This document shows positions 1-9,117 of a stretch of 64,000 nt of DNA, piece by piece. This stretch comes from Thiodiazotropha sp040507225. GTDB lineage: Bacteria > Pseudomonadota > Gammaproteobacteria > Chromatiales > Chromatiaceae. The translations under genes were made by a program, and so were the position numbers. The notes beneath the pieces were generated by a model. It was given only the letters and a program-made list of their open reading frames with translations, was not told the DNA's origin and made no database searches. The DNA lies in contig JBEVVG010000002.1 of NCBI GenBank assembly GCA_040507225.1, positions 434,001 through 498,000 on the forward strand, given 5' to 3'. Numbering within the stretch: position 1 is the stretch's first letter; every line of letters begins with the position of its first letter.

Positions 1-309
1 CATCGAGCTGTTCATCAGTCCCACTTCCGCAGCGGTGAGATCGGAATTGGACGGCAGCACATCGAAGCCCCCGTCCGGGGAGCGTTGCAAAGCATCACGC
101 AGGTTCGCATCACCGAGCAGCACTTCACAACAGGTGTTGTCCAGATTGTACTTGTCGATGCCACTGCCCATGCTGGCGTTGCCCTGAGGATCCAGATCCA
201 CCAGCAGGACCCGCTTTTTCATGGCGGCCAGGGATGCCGCCAGATTGACCGTGGTGGTGGTCTTACCGACCCCGCCTTTCTGGTTGGCGATGGAGATGAT
301 GTAACCCAT
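1..309 (-). CDS. parA: ParA/Soj chromosome-partitioning ATPase (partial, N-terminal 103 residues)
   Basis: The reading frame starts at the ATG at 309 and runs off the left edge, so only about the first 103 of the usual ~260 residues are present. It opens with MGYIISIANQKGGVGKTTTT, the deviant Walker A motif KGGVGKTT of ParA/MinD ATPases, followed by the VLLVDLDPQGNAS motif. An in-frame ATG at 327 would add six residues, but neither start has a strong ribosome binding site. ParA works with ParB bound at parS to move origins apart. The order mnmG-rsmG-parA is the standard gammaproteobacterial one, and parB is expected just outside the window. Two parS palindromes lie about 15 kb away in recF, supporting a chromosomal rather than plasmid ParA. 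Confidence 0.95.
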   Translation of the reverse strand, partial: MGYIISIANQKGGVGKTTTTVNLAASLAAMKKRVLLVDLDPQGNASMGSGIDKYNLDNTCCEVLLGDANLRDALQRSPDGGFDVLPSNSDLTAAEVGLMNSSM

Positions 310-385
310 GGTGTCCCGTTGCTTCATTGGTGACAGGAATCGCCTATCATAACGGCACTCGCCTGCAAGGTGTTAACCTTTCTCC

Positions 386-1063
386 CTAAACCGTGTCACC
401 CGCCACGGCGGTTCCGGCGTTGGAGCGGGAAATCCGCACCAGGCAGCGTTCCGCATCGCAAAACGGTACCCGCAAAACCTGGATGCGACAGTCGTAGCCC
501 GGGGGCAGGGCGGCGATTTCCGACTCCGCCGCACGTCCCTTCATCGCCAGCAACACCGTTTCAGGATTCATCAGATGTGCGGCCAGCTGCAACATGTTGG
601 GCAGATCGGTGAAAGCCCGGGAGATCAGGATGGCGAAGGGCTGTTCCGCCTCCAGGGACTCCAGCCGGGCGTGCACCGGGGTGCAATGCTTCAGCCCCAG
701 TTCCAGGATCACCTGTCGCAGGAAGCGGACCTTTTTACTGTTGCTGTCGAGCAGCACAAAGCGGGTCTGCGGACACAGGATCGCCAACGGGATGCCGGGC
801 AGGCCGGCACCGCTGCCCATGTCGAGACAGGAAAGGGTGTCGAAATAAGGGGCTACGGCGAGACTGTCCAGCAGGTGGCGCGAGACCATCTCCAGGGGTT
901 CCCGTACCGCGGTCAGATTGTAGGCTTGGTTCCATTTATGCAGCAGCGCCAGGTAGGCTATCAGCTGGTCGGTCTGGGTCCCGCTGAGGCTTAATCCGAG
1001 TTGACCGCAACCCGCCAGCAATCGCTCCCGACAGGCCTCTTCGTCATAACCGGTCCCCGCCAT
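386..1063 (-). CDS. rsmG: 16S rRNA (guanine-527-N7)-methyltransferase RsmG (GidB)
   Basis: A 225-residue class I SAM-dependent methyltransferase that makes m7G527 in 16S rRNA. The SAM-binding motif DMGSGAGLPGIPLAI is visible near residue 100, preceded by the family sequence YNLTAVREPLEMVSRHLLDS. Length is close to the family norm of about 205-215, with a short C-terminal extension. Its ATG overlaps the TGA of mnmG by the ATGA arrangement at 1063-1066, so it is translationally coupled to mnmG. parA follows 76 bases downstream on the same strand. Confidence 0.96.
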   Translation of the reverse strand: MAGTGYDEEACRERLLAGCGQLGLSLSGTQTDQLIAYLALLHKWNQAYNLTAVREPLEMVSRHLLDSLAVAPYFDTLSCLDMGSGAGLPGIPLAILCPQTRFVLLDSNSKKVRFLRQVILELGLKHCTPVHARLESLEAEQPFAILISRAFTDLPNMLQLAAHLMNPETVLLAMKGRAAESEIAALPPGYDCRIQVLRVPFCDAERCLVRISRSNAGTAVAGDTV

Positions 1064-2937
1064 CAGGCAGATCGCTTCTTCAGATGGATCATCAGCAGGG
1101 AGATCGCGGCGGGAGTGACACCGGGAATCCGCCCCGCCTGGCCCAGGGTCTCGGGGCGATGACGCTGGAATTTCTCCCGCACCTCGGAGGAGAGTCCCCG
1201 CACATCCCCATAGTCCAGGTTGTCGGGCAGCGAGACGGCCTCGTTGGCCCGCTGTCGGGCGATTTCATCCTTCTGCCGATCGATATAGCCGGCATACTTG
1301 GCTTGCACCTCCAGCTGCTCGATCACATGGGGATCCTCGACCCCCGGCCCCAGTCGCGGCAGGCTCATGAGAGCCCGGTAACTCACATTCGGACGGGCCA
1401 GCAGATTCGATGCATTCGCCTCTTTCGAGAGCGCTCCGCCCAGCAGTGCCTGTGCAGACTCTTCCTGCAGATCGGAAGGTCGCAGCCAGATCCCGTCCAG
1501 GCGCTGCTGCTCCTGTTCGATGGCATCCCGTTTACGGCAGAAATGCCCCCAGCGTTGATCGTCCACCAGCCCCAGGCGACGACCGGTTTCGGTGAGTCTC
1601 AGGTCCGCGTTGTCCTCCCGCAGCAGCAGCCGGTACTCGGCGCGGCTGGTGAACATGCGGTAGGGCTCCTGGGTTCCCTGGGTGATCAGGTCGTCCACCA
1701 GCACACCCAGGTAGGCCTCATCCCTGCGCGGGCTCCATGGATCTTCGTCCCGGGCCTGACGTACCGCGTTCAGGCCCGCCAGCAGTCCCTGCGCGGCGGC
1801 TTCCTCGTAGCCGGTGGTACCGTTGATCTGGCCGGCAAAGAACAGCCCGCCAATATGTTTCGTCTCCAGCGAAGACTTGAGATCCCGGGGGTCGAAGAAG
1901 TCGTACTCGATGGCATAGCCCGGGCGCAGGATCTGCGCCTCGGAAAAACCTTTCATGGAGCGCACCAGCTGGTACTGGATGTCGAACGGCAGGCTGGTGG
2001 AGATGCCGTTGGGATAGACCTCATGGGTATCCAGTCCCTCGGGCTCGATGAAGATCTGGTGGGACGACTTGTCCGCAAAGCGCACGATCTTGTCCTCGAT
2101 GGAGGGACAGTAACGGGGCCCGACCCCTTCGATCACCCCGGTATACATAGGCGAACGGGACAGGCCGCCGCGAATGATCTCATGGGTCTGTTCGTTAGTA
2201 TGGGTGATGTGGCAGCAGATCTGGCGGGGATGTTCTTCCACCGAACCGAGAAAGGAGAACACCGGTGTCGGGGTGTCCCCGGGCTGAGCCTGCAACTGGC
2301 TGTAGTCGATACTGCGTCCGTCGATCCGCGGCGGCGTGCCCGTCTTCAACCGCTCCACCCGGAAGGGCAGATCGCGCAGACGCCGGGACAGTGCATTGGA
2401 AGGTGGGTCACCGGCCCGTCCCCCCTCGTAATTGGCCAGACCGATATGAATCCGCCCACCCAGAAAGGTGCCCACGGTAAGCACCACTGCGGCGGCATGA
2501 AACTTCAAACCCATCTGGGTTAACACACCGACTACTTGGTCCTGCTCCACGATCAGGTCATCCACTGCCTGCTGAAACAGTTGCAGGTTCGGCTGGTTTT
2601 CCAGAGCGTATCGCACTGCGGCCTTGTAGCGGACACGGTCCGCCTGAGCGCGGGTGGCACGCACCGCGGCCCCTTTGCGCGAGTTGAGTATGCGGAACTG
2701 GATACCGCCCCGGTCCGCGGCGTGGGCCATGACCCCCCCCAGGGCGTCGACCTCCTTTACCAGGTGACCCTTGCCGATACCGCCAATGGCCGGGTTGCAG
2801 CTCATCTGTCCCAGGGTTTCGATGTTGTGACTCAGCAGCAGGGTGCGTGCGCCCATACGGGCCGCCGCCAGGGCCGCCTCGGTACCGGCATGGCCACCGC
2901 CCACCACGATCACATCGAATTTGTCGGTATAGAACAT
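1063..2937 (-). CDS. mnmG: tRNA uridine-5-carboxymethylaminomethyl modification enzyme MnmG (GidA)
   Basis: A 624-residue FAD protein that, with MnmE, builds the cmnm5 group on wobble U34 of tRNAs. The N-terminal Rossmann motif VVGGGHAGTEAALAAARMGA binds FAD. The family segments SCNPAIGGIGKGHLVKEVDALGG and TGTPPRIDGRSIDYS are intact, as is the C-terminal helical region that contacts MnmE. Length matches E. coli MnmG (629). It leads the mnmG-rsmG-parA operon. Its partner mnmE is in this window at 7,754-9,103, but a foreign-looking operon separates the two. Confidence 0.97.
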   Translation of the reverse strand: MFYTDKFDVIVVGGGHAGTEAALAAARMGARTLLLSHNIETLGQMSCNPAIGGIGKGHLVKEVDALGGVMAHAADRGGIQFRILNSRKGAAVRATRAQADRVRYKAAVRYALENQPNLQLFQQAVDDLIVEQDQVVGVLTQMGLKFHAAAVVLTVGTFLGGRIHIGLANYEGGRAGDPPSNALSRRLRDLPFRVERLKTGTPPRIDGRSIDYSQLQAQPGDTPTPVFSFLGSVEEHPRQICCHITHTNEQTHEIIRGGLSRSPMYTGVIEGVGPRYCPSIEDKIVRFADKSSHQIFIEPEGLDTHEVYPNGISTSLPFDIQYQLVRSMKGFSEAQILRPGYAIEYDFFDPRDLKSSLETKHIGGLFFAGQINGTTGYEEAAAQGLLAGLNAVRQARDEDPWSPRRDEAYLGVLVDDLITQGTQEPYRMFTSRAEYRLLLREDNADLRLTETGRRLGLVDDQRWGHFCRKRDAIEQEQQRLDGIWLRPSDLQEESAQALLGGALSKEANASNLLARPNVSYRALMSLPRLGPGVEDPHVIEQLEVQAKYAGYIDRQKDEIARQRANEAVSLPDNLDYGDVRGLSSEVREKFQRHRPETLGQAGRIPGVTPAAISLLMIHLKKRSA

Positions 2938-3420
2938 TGTCGGAAATCAATCCTGTGTGAAGTCTGACCCGTGTGGCTGTCTGACCGAACGGCCTTTGAC
3001 AACCTGATTGAGGACCGGCCTATTCAGGGGAGAAAACCCTGGTTACGCAGGTCTGAGCACTCACGGATCGTATGACCGGTTATTTTAAACGGCGATGCCA
3101 CGGGTGACACAACAATTCTCTCAATTTCTGTGGCGTCATGGGCCAATCAGAATCCTCCGCAGAGGATTGTCGTTCCGAATCTGCCTTTCTCCACTTGAGA
3201 GGCTAATCGACACCCGATTTAATAGAGAAAGGTGCTAGGGCCTGTTAACAGGCCCTAAGTCCTGCATCAGATGGTCGCGCAGATCCATGTAACCGGGTCG
3301 TTGCTGGACACCCATCGGCGCCGTTACACCGACAAGCGGTGCCATCCTGTCTGAAAGTCTTCGCTAAGATTTCATCAGGTAGCCCGATTCGGCAAACCCA
3401 ACACAGAGTGACATGAACCC
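2938..3420. other. Divergent intergenic region between mnmG and the MoxR operon
   Basis: A 483-base stretch without a gene, between divergently transcribed mnmG (minus) and moxR (plus), so it should hold both promoters. No strong -35/-10 pair stands out. Two structured elements are visible: a hairpin at 3151-3168 (arms AATCCTC/GAGGATT) and the perfect palindrome at 3236-3257, listed separately. Confidence 0.6.
3236..3257. repeat. Perfect 22-bp palindrome, arms TAGGGCCTGT / ACAGGCCCTA
   Basis: The two 10-base arms flank a central TA and are exactly complementary. The same arm sequence recurs at 58523-58532 (one arm) and 59863-59894 (two arms around a loop), so this is one member of a dispersed repeat family. 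It lies between mnmG and the MoxR operon. Its role is unknown; a terminator, a binding site or a selfish repeat are all possible. Confidence 0.7.
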
Positions 3421-4338
3421 ATGAATTCCGATCTGGCCAAGGTAATCGAAGCAGCAGGCCGCATCCTGGTAGGCAAACAGGAGGTGATCCGGCTCTCCCT
3501 GACCTGTCTTCTGGCCCGCGGCCACCTGCTGATCGAGGATGTACCCGGGGTGGGCAAGACCACTCTGGCGCATACTCTGGCGCATCTGCTGGGGCTCCAC
3601 TACCAACGCATACAGTTCACCAGCGATCTGCTGCCCTCTGACATCATCGGGGTGTCCATCTACGACAGCCATGAACAGCGTTTCCGCTTTCATCAGGGCC
3701 CGGTGTTCGCACAACTGGTCCTCGCCGACGAGATCAACCGGGCAACCCCCAAGGCGCAGAGTGCCCTGCTCGAGGCCATGGAGGAGCGCCAGGTCACCCT
3801 GGATGGCGAAACCCACAGCCTGCCGCAACCGTTTTTTGTCATCGCCACTCAGAACCCGAGTCACCAGGTCGGCACCTTCGCCCTGCCGGAATCCCAGCTG
3901 GACCGATTTCTGATGCGTCTGCAGATCGGCTACCCGGAGCGGGCTGCGGAGCGCGAACTGCTGGCCGGGGGCGACCGGCGTGCGCAACTCGGCGAGCAAG
4001 CGGTGGTTATGACACCGACGCAATTAGCCGATTTTCAGCAGCAGGTGAGCCGGGTGCACGTGGCGGATGCACTGATCGCGTACTGCCAGGACATTCTCAC
4101 CCACACCCGGCAGATACCCGACTACCGACTGGGGCTCTCACCCCGGGCCGGCCTGGCGATCCTGCAGGCGGCCCGGGCCTGGGCGTTTATCGCGGGCCGC
4201 GATCTGGTGCTACCTGAGGATCTGCAGGCAGTCCTGCCCGCCACGGTGGGCCACCGGCTGCTCAGCAGCGGTGAATCCCTGGGCGTACCCAGCGAAGGAC
4301 TGGTCAAGGATCTCATCGAGGCCGTGCCGATCCCCTGA
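3421..4338 (+). CDS. MoxR-family AAA+ ATPase
   Basis: A 305-residue AAA+ ATPase of the MoxR class, which act as chaperones for assembly of partner complexes. Walker A is VPGVGKTT at residues 41-48, Walker B LADEINRA begins at residue 101, and the sensor region IATQNPSHQVGTFALPESQLDRFLMR follows. The C-terminal AAA lid contains YRLGLSPRAGLAILQAARAWA. The next gene starts two bases after its stop, forming the common MoxR / DUF58 / transglutaminase operon. The client in this organism is not identifiable from the sequence. Confidence 0.93.
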   Translation: MNSDLAKVIEAAGRILVGKQEVIRLSLTCLLARGHLLIEDVPGVGKTTLAHTLAHLLGLHYQRIQFTSDLLPSDIIGVSIYDSHEQRFRFHQGPVFAQLVLADEINRATPKAQSALLEAMEERQVTLDGETHSLPQPFFVIATQNPSHQVGTFALPESQLDRFLMRLQIGYPERAAERELLAGGDRRAQLGEQAVVMTPTQLADFQQQVSRVHVADALIAYCQDILTHTRQIPDYRLGLSPRAGLAILQAARAWAFIAGRDLVLPEDLQAVLPATVGHRLLSSGESLGVPSEGLVKDLIEAVPIP

Positions 4339-4340
4339 AC

Positions 4341-5306
4341 ATGTCACTGTCACTGAGTCAAAGACTGCGGCCGTTTCTCCGTCATGCCAAAGCGGATCCC
4401 CAAGGTGGTGTCACGGTCAGACCCCGCAGTATCTATATCCTGCCCACCCGCCAGGGGCTGTTGCTGGCACTGGTGATCCTGTTGATGCTGATCGGATCGA
4501 TCAACTACGGCAGCAACCTGGGTCATCTGGCGACTTTCTTCCTCGCCGGTCTGTGGCTCACCAGTATCATCCACACCTGGCGCAACCTGCTCGGTCTGAG
4601 AATCCAGCCGTTCCGCGTGGCCTCCGTATTTGCCGGTGAAACCGCGGAGTTTCTCTTGTCCCTTGAGAATCCCTCGCAACTGCCGCGCTATGCCCTGGAG
4701 GTCCGTCATCGCAAGCAAGTGGGTGACCGGTTGGATATACCGGGCAGTGATCAGCTACTGTTCCATCTGCCCCTGTCGACCCGTCGACGCGGTCCTTTTC
4801 CGCTGCCCAGGGTGACTCTTCAAAGCAGTTATCCATTGGGACTGTTTCGCGCCTGGACCTACGCCGATCTGCCCCTCGAGTGCCTGGTCTACCCCAAGCC
4901 CGCGGAGCGGGGTCAACCTCCGATAACCACCGCTTACCAGCGCAGCGATCAGGGAGACCGGGGCGTGGGTACGGACGACTTTATCGGCCTGAGGCCCTTC
5001 CGCAGCGGCGATTCCACCAAACATATCGACTGGAAGGCTTATGCGCGTCAGCAAGGTCTGCTGTGTAAACAGTTCGGCGGTGACCGTCATCTCGAAGTCC
5101 GCCTGGACTGGGACCTGATTCCGGAACAGGAACCGGAACGACGCCTCAGCCTGCTGTGCCGCTATGTGCTGCAACAGGAGGAACTCGGTCAGGCCTATAG
5201 TTTGAGGCTGCCCGGTGTGACACTGTCGAGCGGCACCGGACAGGCGCATATGCAGCGCTGTCTATCCGCCCTGGCGCGTTTCGGAGCAGATCATGAAACC
5301 GCCTGA
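4341..5306 (+). CDS. DUF58 domain-containing membrane protein
   Basis: A 321-residue protein. Two hydrophobic segments lie near residues 35-75 (LLLALVILLMLIGSINYGS, then LATFFLAGLWLTSIIHT). The C-terminal DUF58 domain carries the characteristic motif GTDDFIGLRPFRSGDSTKHIDWKAYAR, found in the MoxR-linked family and related to von Willebrand A-type modules. It starts two bases after the MoxR stop, and its end overlaps the transglutaminase gene by 14 bases. Such proteins probably anchor a MoxR-remodelled complex to the membrane, but no biochemical role is established. Confidence 0.9.
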   Translation: MSLSLSQRLRPFLRHAKADPQGGVTVRPRSIYILPTRQGLLLALVILLMLIGSINYGSNLGHLATFFLAGLWLTSIIHTWRNLLGLRIQPFRVASVFAGETAEFLLSLENPSQLPRYALEVRHRKQVGDRLDIPGSDQLLFHLPLSTRRRGPFPLPRVTLQSSYPLGLFRAWTYADLPLECLVYPKPAERGQPPITTAYQRSDQGDRGVGTDDFIGLRPFRSGDSTKHIDWKAYARQQGLLCKQFGGDRHLEVRLDWDLIPEQEPERRLSLLCRYVLQQEELGQAYSLRLPGVTLSSGTGQAHMQRCLSALARFGADHETA

Positions 5307-7266
5307 GCTGAGTTTGAGTTCCGACCAGCATCGGGCCCTGAGCCTGATTGCAGTACTTACAATACTGCCCCACGGACTGCATTTTTCCCCCCTGATAAAC
5401 CTCTACCTGATGTTGTTGATGGTCTGGCAGCTGGCGGGACTGCGCTGGAGCGGCTTCCGTCCTGGTCGCTGGCCGCTGGTCATCGCCACTCTGGGGGGAG
5501 TGGTCATCGTCTATATCGAGTACCACTCCCTGGTCGGTCATCGGGCAGGGGTGGCGTTGCTGACGGTGATGTTCCTGCTCAAGGTCCTGGAAGTCCGGCG
5601 ACGTCGGGATCTCACCGTGACGATATATATCGCCTACTTCGTGGTGGTGACCCATTTCCTCTACGGCCAGTCCATCCCCCTGGCGATCTATCTGTTCGCG
5701 GTGATGATCGCCGCCACGGCACTGCTTATGGAGAGCCAGCGGGTCAAGGCCAGCAGATCACCCGCCGATCCTTTGTATCGCACCTTGGTGCTGAGCCTAC
5801 AGGCCCTTCCCCTGGCATTGATCCTGTTCGTCGTATTTCCCCGCATCTCCCATCCGCTGTGGCACATCGGTCTCAATTCATCCGGGGTCACCGGTATGAG
5901 CGACCGGGTCACACCCGGGATGATCAGTCAGCTGGTGGCCTCGCAGGAGGTAGCTTTCCGGGTGCGTTTCGATGCCACGCCACCGCCAGCGGAAAAACGC
6001 TATTGGCGTGGCCTGGTCATCTGGGACACTGACGGGATCAGCTGGCACAATCAGTCCGGCAGTCCGTTCTGGAAACAGAACAATGACCCGGGCGCATCGC
6101 CGATTCACTACGAAATCTTTCTCGAAGCGCATCAGCAACCCTGGCTCTACAGTCTCGATATTCCGCTCAACAGCCCGCCCCAGGCCCTGTTGACCGGGGA
6201 CCGTCAACTGCTGACCCGCAGACCGGTCAACCATCCACTCAACTACCGCCTCGTGTCATCCACGGAACAGCACGACCGACGTCTCAGCACAGGTCTGCGT
6301 CAACGTGCGCTCGCGTTGCCGGGGAATGTCACACAACGTCAGATCGCGCTGGTGGAGCAATGGAAACAGTCCGCGGACAGTCAACCTGAACTGTTGCAGC
6401 AGGCACTCGAGCATTTCCATGACCAGCCCTTTGTCTATACCCTGACACCTCCGCTCTACACGGATAACCCCATCGATGAATTTTTGTTCGATGGCCGGGA
6501 GGGTTTCTGTGAACACTACGCCACCGCCTTCACCCAGTTGATGCGGCTGGCCGGAATACCCTCACGCCTGGTACTGGGTTATCAGGGCGCGGAGTACAAC
6601 GAACTGGGGGACTATTTCATCATTCGCCAGAGCGACGCCCATGCCTGGTCGGAGGTATGGCTCGAAACCCAGGGCTGGATACGTATCGATCCCACTGCCG
6701 CGGTTGCACCTGAACGCATCCGCTACCCGATTCTGACAGACGATACGATGCCCGGATCGCCGGTCAGTTTTCAGATCGACCGCTCAGGTTTGCTGGGTCA
6801 GGGCCTTCTGAGGCTGACCCATCTGCTGGACAACGCCAATGTGCAATGGCGTCGCTGGGTGGTCGGTTACAGCCGGGAACATCAGTTCAGCCTGATGCGA
6901 CAGTTCGGATTCCAGCGTCTGAATCATCTCGAGTGGGGATTGATGGTGGCGGGACTGATGGGTGGGGTTCTGCTCACCCTGTCCGTGAATCTGATGCGCC
7001 AGGGCAGGCACAGACCAACCCCGGTGGTACAGGCCTACGAACGCTTCTGCCGAAAACTCGCCCGGGCGGGTATCCCTCGCCCCCTCCATGAAGGTCCGAT
7101 GGACTTCGCACGCCGCGCCAGCCGGAGCCGTCCGGATCTCTCCGCAGCGATCAGCCGGGTCACCGCCCACTACATACAGTTGCGATATGGAGCAGATGCC
7201 AACCCCGGATTGGTGGAAAATCTGCAGCAGGAGGTCCGGGCGTTTCGTCCCGGACGTTCACGCTAG
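5293..7266 (+). CDS. TgpA-like DUF3488/transglutaminase membrane protein
   Basis: A 657-residue protein with about five N-terminal membrane helices (residues ~10-190, DUF3488), a periplasmic region with a transglutaminase-like fold, and another membrane helix near residue 555 (GLMVAGLMGGVLLTLSVNLM). The Cys-His-Asp triad is visible: Cys406 in GFCEHYATAF, His450 in DAHAWSE, Asp466 in IDPTAAV. The C-terminal cytoplasmic tail resembles DUF4129. The family includes Pseudomonas TgpA, an essential membrane transglutaminase. It overlaps the DUF58 gene by 14 bases and ends the three-gene operon. The natural substrate is unknown. Confidence 0.92.
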   Translation: MKPPELSLSSDQHRALSLIAVLTILPHGLHFSPLINLYLMLLMVWQLAGLRWSGFRPGRWPLVIATLGGVVIVYIEYHSLVGHRAGVALLTVMFLLKVLEVRRRRDLTVTIYIAYFVVVTHFLYGQSIPLAIYLFAVMIAATALLMESQRVKASRSPADPLYRTLVLSLQALPLALILFVVFPRISHPLWHIGLNSSGVTGMSDRVTPGMISQLVASQEVAFRVRFDATPPPAEKRYWRGLVIWDTDGISWHNQSGSPFWKQNNDPGASPIHYEIFLEAHQQPWLYSLDIPLNSPPQALLTGDRQLLTRRPVNHPLNYRLVSSTEQHDRRLSTGLRQRALALPGNVTQRQIALVEQWKQSADSQPELLQQALEHFHDQPFVYTLTPPLYTDNPIDEFLFDGREGFCEHYATAFTQLMRLAGIPSRLVLGYQGAEYNELGDYFIIRQSDAHAWSEVWLETQGWIRIDPTAAVAPERIRYPILTDDTMPGSPVSFQIDRSGLLGQGLLRLTHLLDNANVQWRRWVVGYSREHQFSLMRQFGFQRLNHLEWGLMVAGLMGGVLLTLSVNLMRQGRHRPTPVVQAYERFCRKLARAGIPRPLHEGPMDFARRASRSRPDLSAAISRVTAHYIQLRYGADANPGLVENLQQEVRAFRPGRSR

Positions 7267-7301
7267 TCCGGTGTCCTGAACGCGGTTACTGCCGTTGCAT
7301 C

Positions 7302-7538
7302 TCAGTCGTGGAGAAAGGTGTAAAGCCGGTCTTTGAGCAGCAGGCGCCGCTTCTTCATCTCTTCCATGTGGAAATCGGAAATCGGGTTACTCAACTCTTC
7401 GAGGCTGCGAATCTGGGCATCCAGCCAGTCGTATTCATCCATCAGGTTATGAAACACTTCATTGCTCTTGCGCAGCTCGGCAATCTTGGTTTCGTATTCC
7501 GGAAATTCATGCAGCAGGTCATGCGATTCACCCAGCAT
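7302..7538 (-). CDS. YdcH family DUF465 protein
   Basis: A 78-residue, mostly helical, charged protein with the DUF465/YdcH pattern: LLHEFPEYETKIAELRKSN, then DYEWLD-like DYDWLDAQI, ending in LKKRRLLLKD-like KKRRLLLKDRLY. It is preceded on the minus strand by AGGTAACCAAG. It stands alone between the converging TgpA-like gene and mnmE. Function of the family is not established; a coiled-coil hairpin is the likely fold. Confidence 0.85.
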   Translation of the reverse strand: MLGESHDLLHEFPEYETKIAELRKSNEVFHNLMDEYDWLDAQIRSLEELSNPISDFHMEEMKKRRLLLKDRLYTFLHD

Positions 7539-7753
7539 CTTGGTTACCTCCAGGTTGGAATAGCTGGTTACTGACTAGGTCATCAATACCACGGCACTCA
7601 GCCGACGCGTGCTTACTCAAGGCAGGAATTCCGCCCTTGCCTGAAAACCCCACTTGAAACCTGAGTGGCGTGATACTGCTAACCTGTTGGGTATATTCCA
7701 CCACAGTTCGATGCAGGATTGCCAAGGTTATCCACCACGAGCAAGCCCGTGCA

Positions 7754-9103
7754 TCACTTACCGATACAAAAACTTGAAAAAATCCGTCCCAGCAGGTCAT
7801 CCGAGGTGAATTCACCGGTAATTTCCGAAAGCGCCTGCTGTGCCTGACGCAAATCTTCAGCCAACAGTTCACCGGCCTGAATCCCTATCAGACTCTCACT
7901 TCCGTGCGACAGATGTTGACGAGCCTGCTCCAGGGCCACCAGATGGCGTCGACGCGCGAGAAATTCGCCATGTTCCTGACCCTGGTAACCCACGCACTGT
8001 TTGAGGTGTGTTTTCAACAACTCGATACCGCTGCCGGTTTTCGCCGACAAGGCCACTTCGGGGACCGTGCCGCTCTCATCCATCCCCGGTGATTTTCCAC
8101 TGCGGTCGATCTTATTCCGTATCAGAGTCACCGGCACCCTATCTGGCAGGGTCGAGCGATCGAAAGCTAGGTGTTGAGGATCACTCTGATCATCGAATAC
8201 CCATAACACCCGGTCCGCCTGTTGCATCTGCTGGCGGGCACGCCGGATCCCTTCCTCCTCAACCGGATCCGCACTCTCGCGCAATCCCGCAGTATCGATG
8301 ATGTGCAGGGGAATACCGTCGATATTGATGCGCTCCCGCAACAGGTCACGGGTGGTACCGGGAATCTCGGTCACGATCGCCGCCTCGGTACCCGCGAGGG
8401 CATTCAGCAGACTCGACTTACCTGCGTTCGGCCTTCCCGCGATCACCAGGGTCAATCCATCCCGCAGCAGACACCCGGTGTGGGCCGACTTCAGGGTCTC
8501 TTCAACCTGATCGATGATATCTGACAACTGCCGGCTGACATGTCCGTCGTTGAGAAAGTCGATTTCCTCCTCGGGAAAATCGATAGCCGCCTCGACGTAC
8601 AGGCGCAGCTGGATCAACTGTTCCACCAGATCCCCGACACGCCGGGAGAACATCCCCTGCAGGGTGCGACTGGCGAGCCTTGCTGCAGCCTGGCTCTCGG
8701 CATCGATCAAATCCGCGATTGCCTCCGCCTGCAACAAATCCAGCTTGTCATTCAAAAAGGCCCGTTCACTGAATTCACCGGAACGGGCCAGGCGCGCCCC
8801 GAGTCTGACCACCGCCTGAAGTAACAGATCCATGACCACCGGTCCGCCGTGGCCCTGCAGTTCCAGGACGTCTTCACCGGTAAAGGAGTGAGGGGATGGG
8901 AAGAACAGGGCGATACCCTCATCGAGGATTTCCGCTGTGACCGGATCCCGAAAAACCGCGTACCGGGCTACCCTGGGAGGCGGCAGTTCACCAATCAGTT
9001 TTTCTGCGACCTGTCGGCACTGGGCACCACTGACTCTTACGATACCCACGCCACCCCGGCCGGGCGGGGTGGCAATGGCTGCGATGGTATCCTGCGACGC
9101 CAT
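7754..9103 (-). CDS. mnmE: tRNA uridine-5-carboxymethylaminomethyl modification GTPase MnmE (TrmE)
   Basis: A 449-residue GTPase, partner of MnmG in U34 modification of tRNAs. The N-terminal folate-binding domain begins MASQDTIAAIATPPGRGGVG. The G domain has GRPNAGKSSLLNALAG (Walker A), DTAGLRE, and NKID (as RNKIDRS). The C-terminus ends FCIGK, the conserved C-[I/L/V]-G-K motif carrying the catalytic cysteine. Length agrees with E. coli (454). It starts 14 bases after the yidC stop, at the end of the rpmH-rnpA-yidD-yidC-mnmE operon. Confidence 0.97.
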   Translation of the reverse strand: MASQDTIAAIATPPGRGGVGIVRVSGAQCRQVAEKLIGELPPPRVARYAVFRDPVTAEILDEGIALFFPSPHSFTGEDVLELQGHGGPVVMDLLLQAVVRLGARLARSGEFSERAFLNDKLDLLQAEAIADLIDAESQAAARLASRTLQGMFSRRVGDLVEQLIQLRLYVEAAIDFPEEEIDFLNDGHVSRQLSDIIDQVEETLKSAHTGCLLRDGLTLVIAGRPNAGKSSLLNALAGTEAAIVTEIPGTTRDLLRERINIDGIPLHIIDTAGLRESADPVEEEGIRRARQQMQQADRVLWVFDDQSDPQHLAFDRSTLPDRVPVTLIRNKIDRSGKSPGMDESGTVPEVALSAKTGSGIELLKTHLKQCVGYQGQEHGEFLARRRHLVALEQARQHLSHGSESLIGIQAGELLAEDLRQAQQALSEITGEFTSDDLLGRIFSSFCIGK

Positions 9104-9117
9104 GGACGCCGTACCGA

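Noticed and set aside
1084..2523. Long open frame (479 codons) on the plus strand inside mnmG
   Set aside because: It is exactly antisense to a certain gene in a GC-rich stretch, with no ribosome binding site and low-complexity composition. It is a shadow frame.
7722..7731. DnaA box TTATCCACC near the end of mnmE
   Set aside because: One mismatch, single and outside the origin region, so likely chance.
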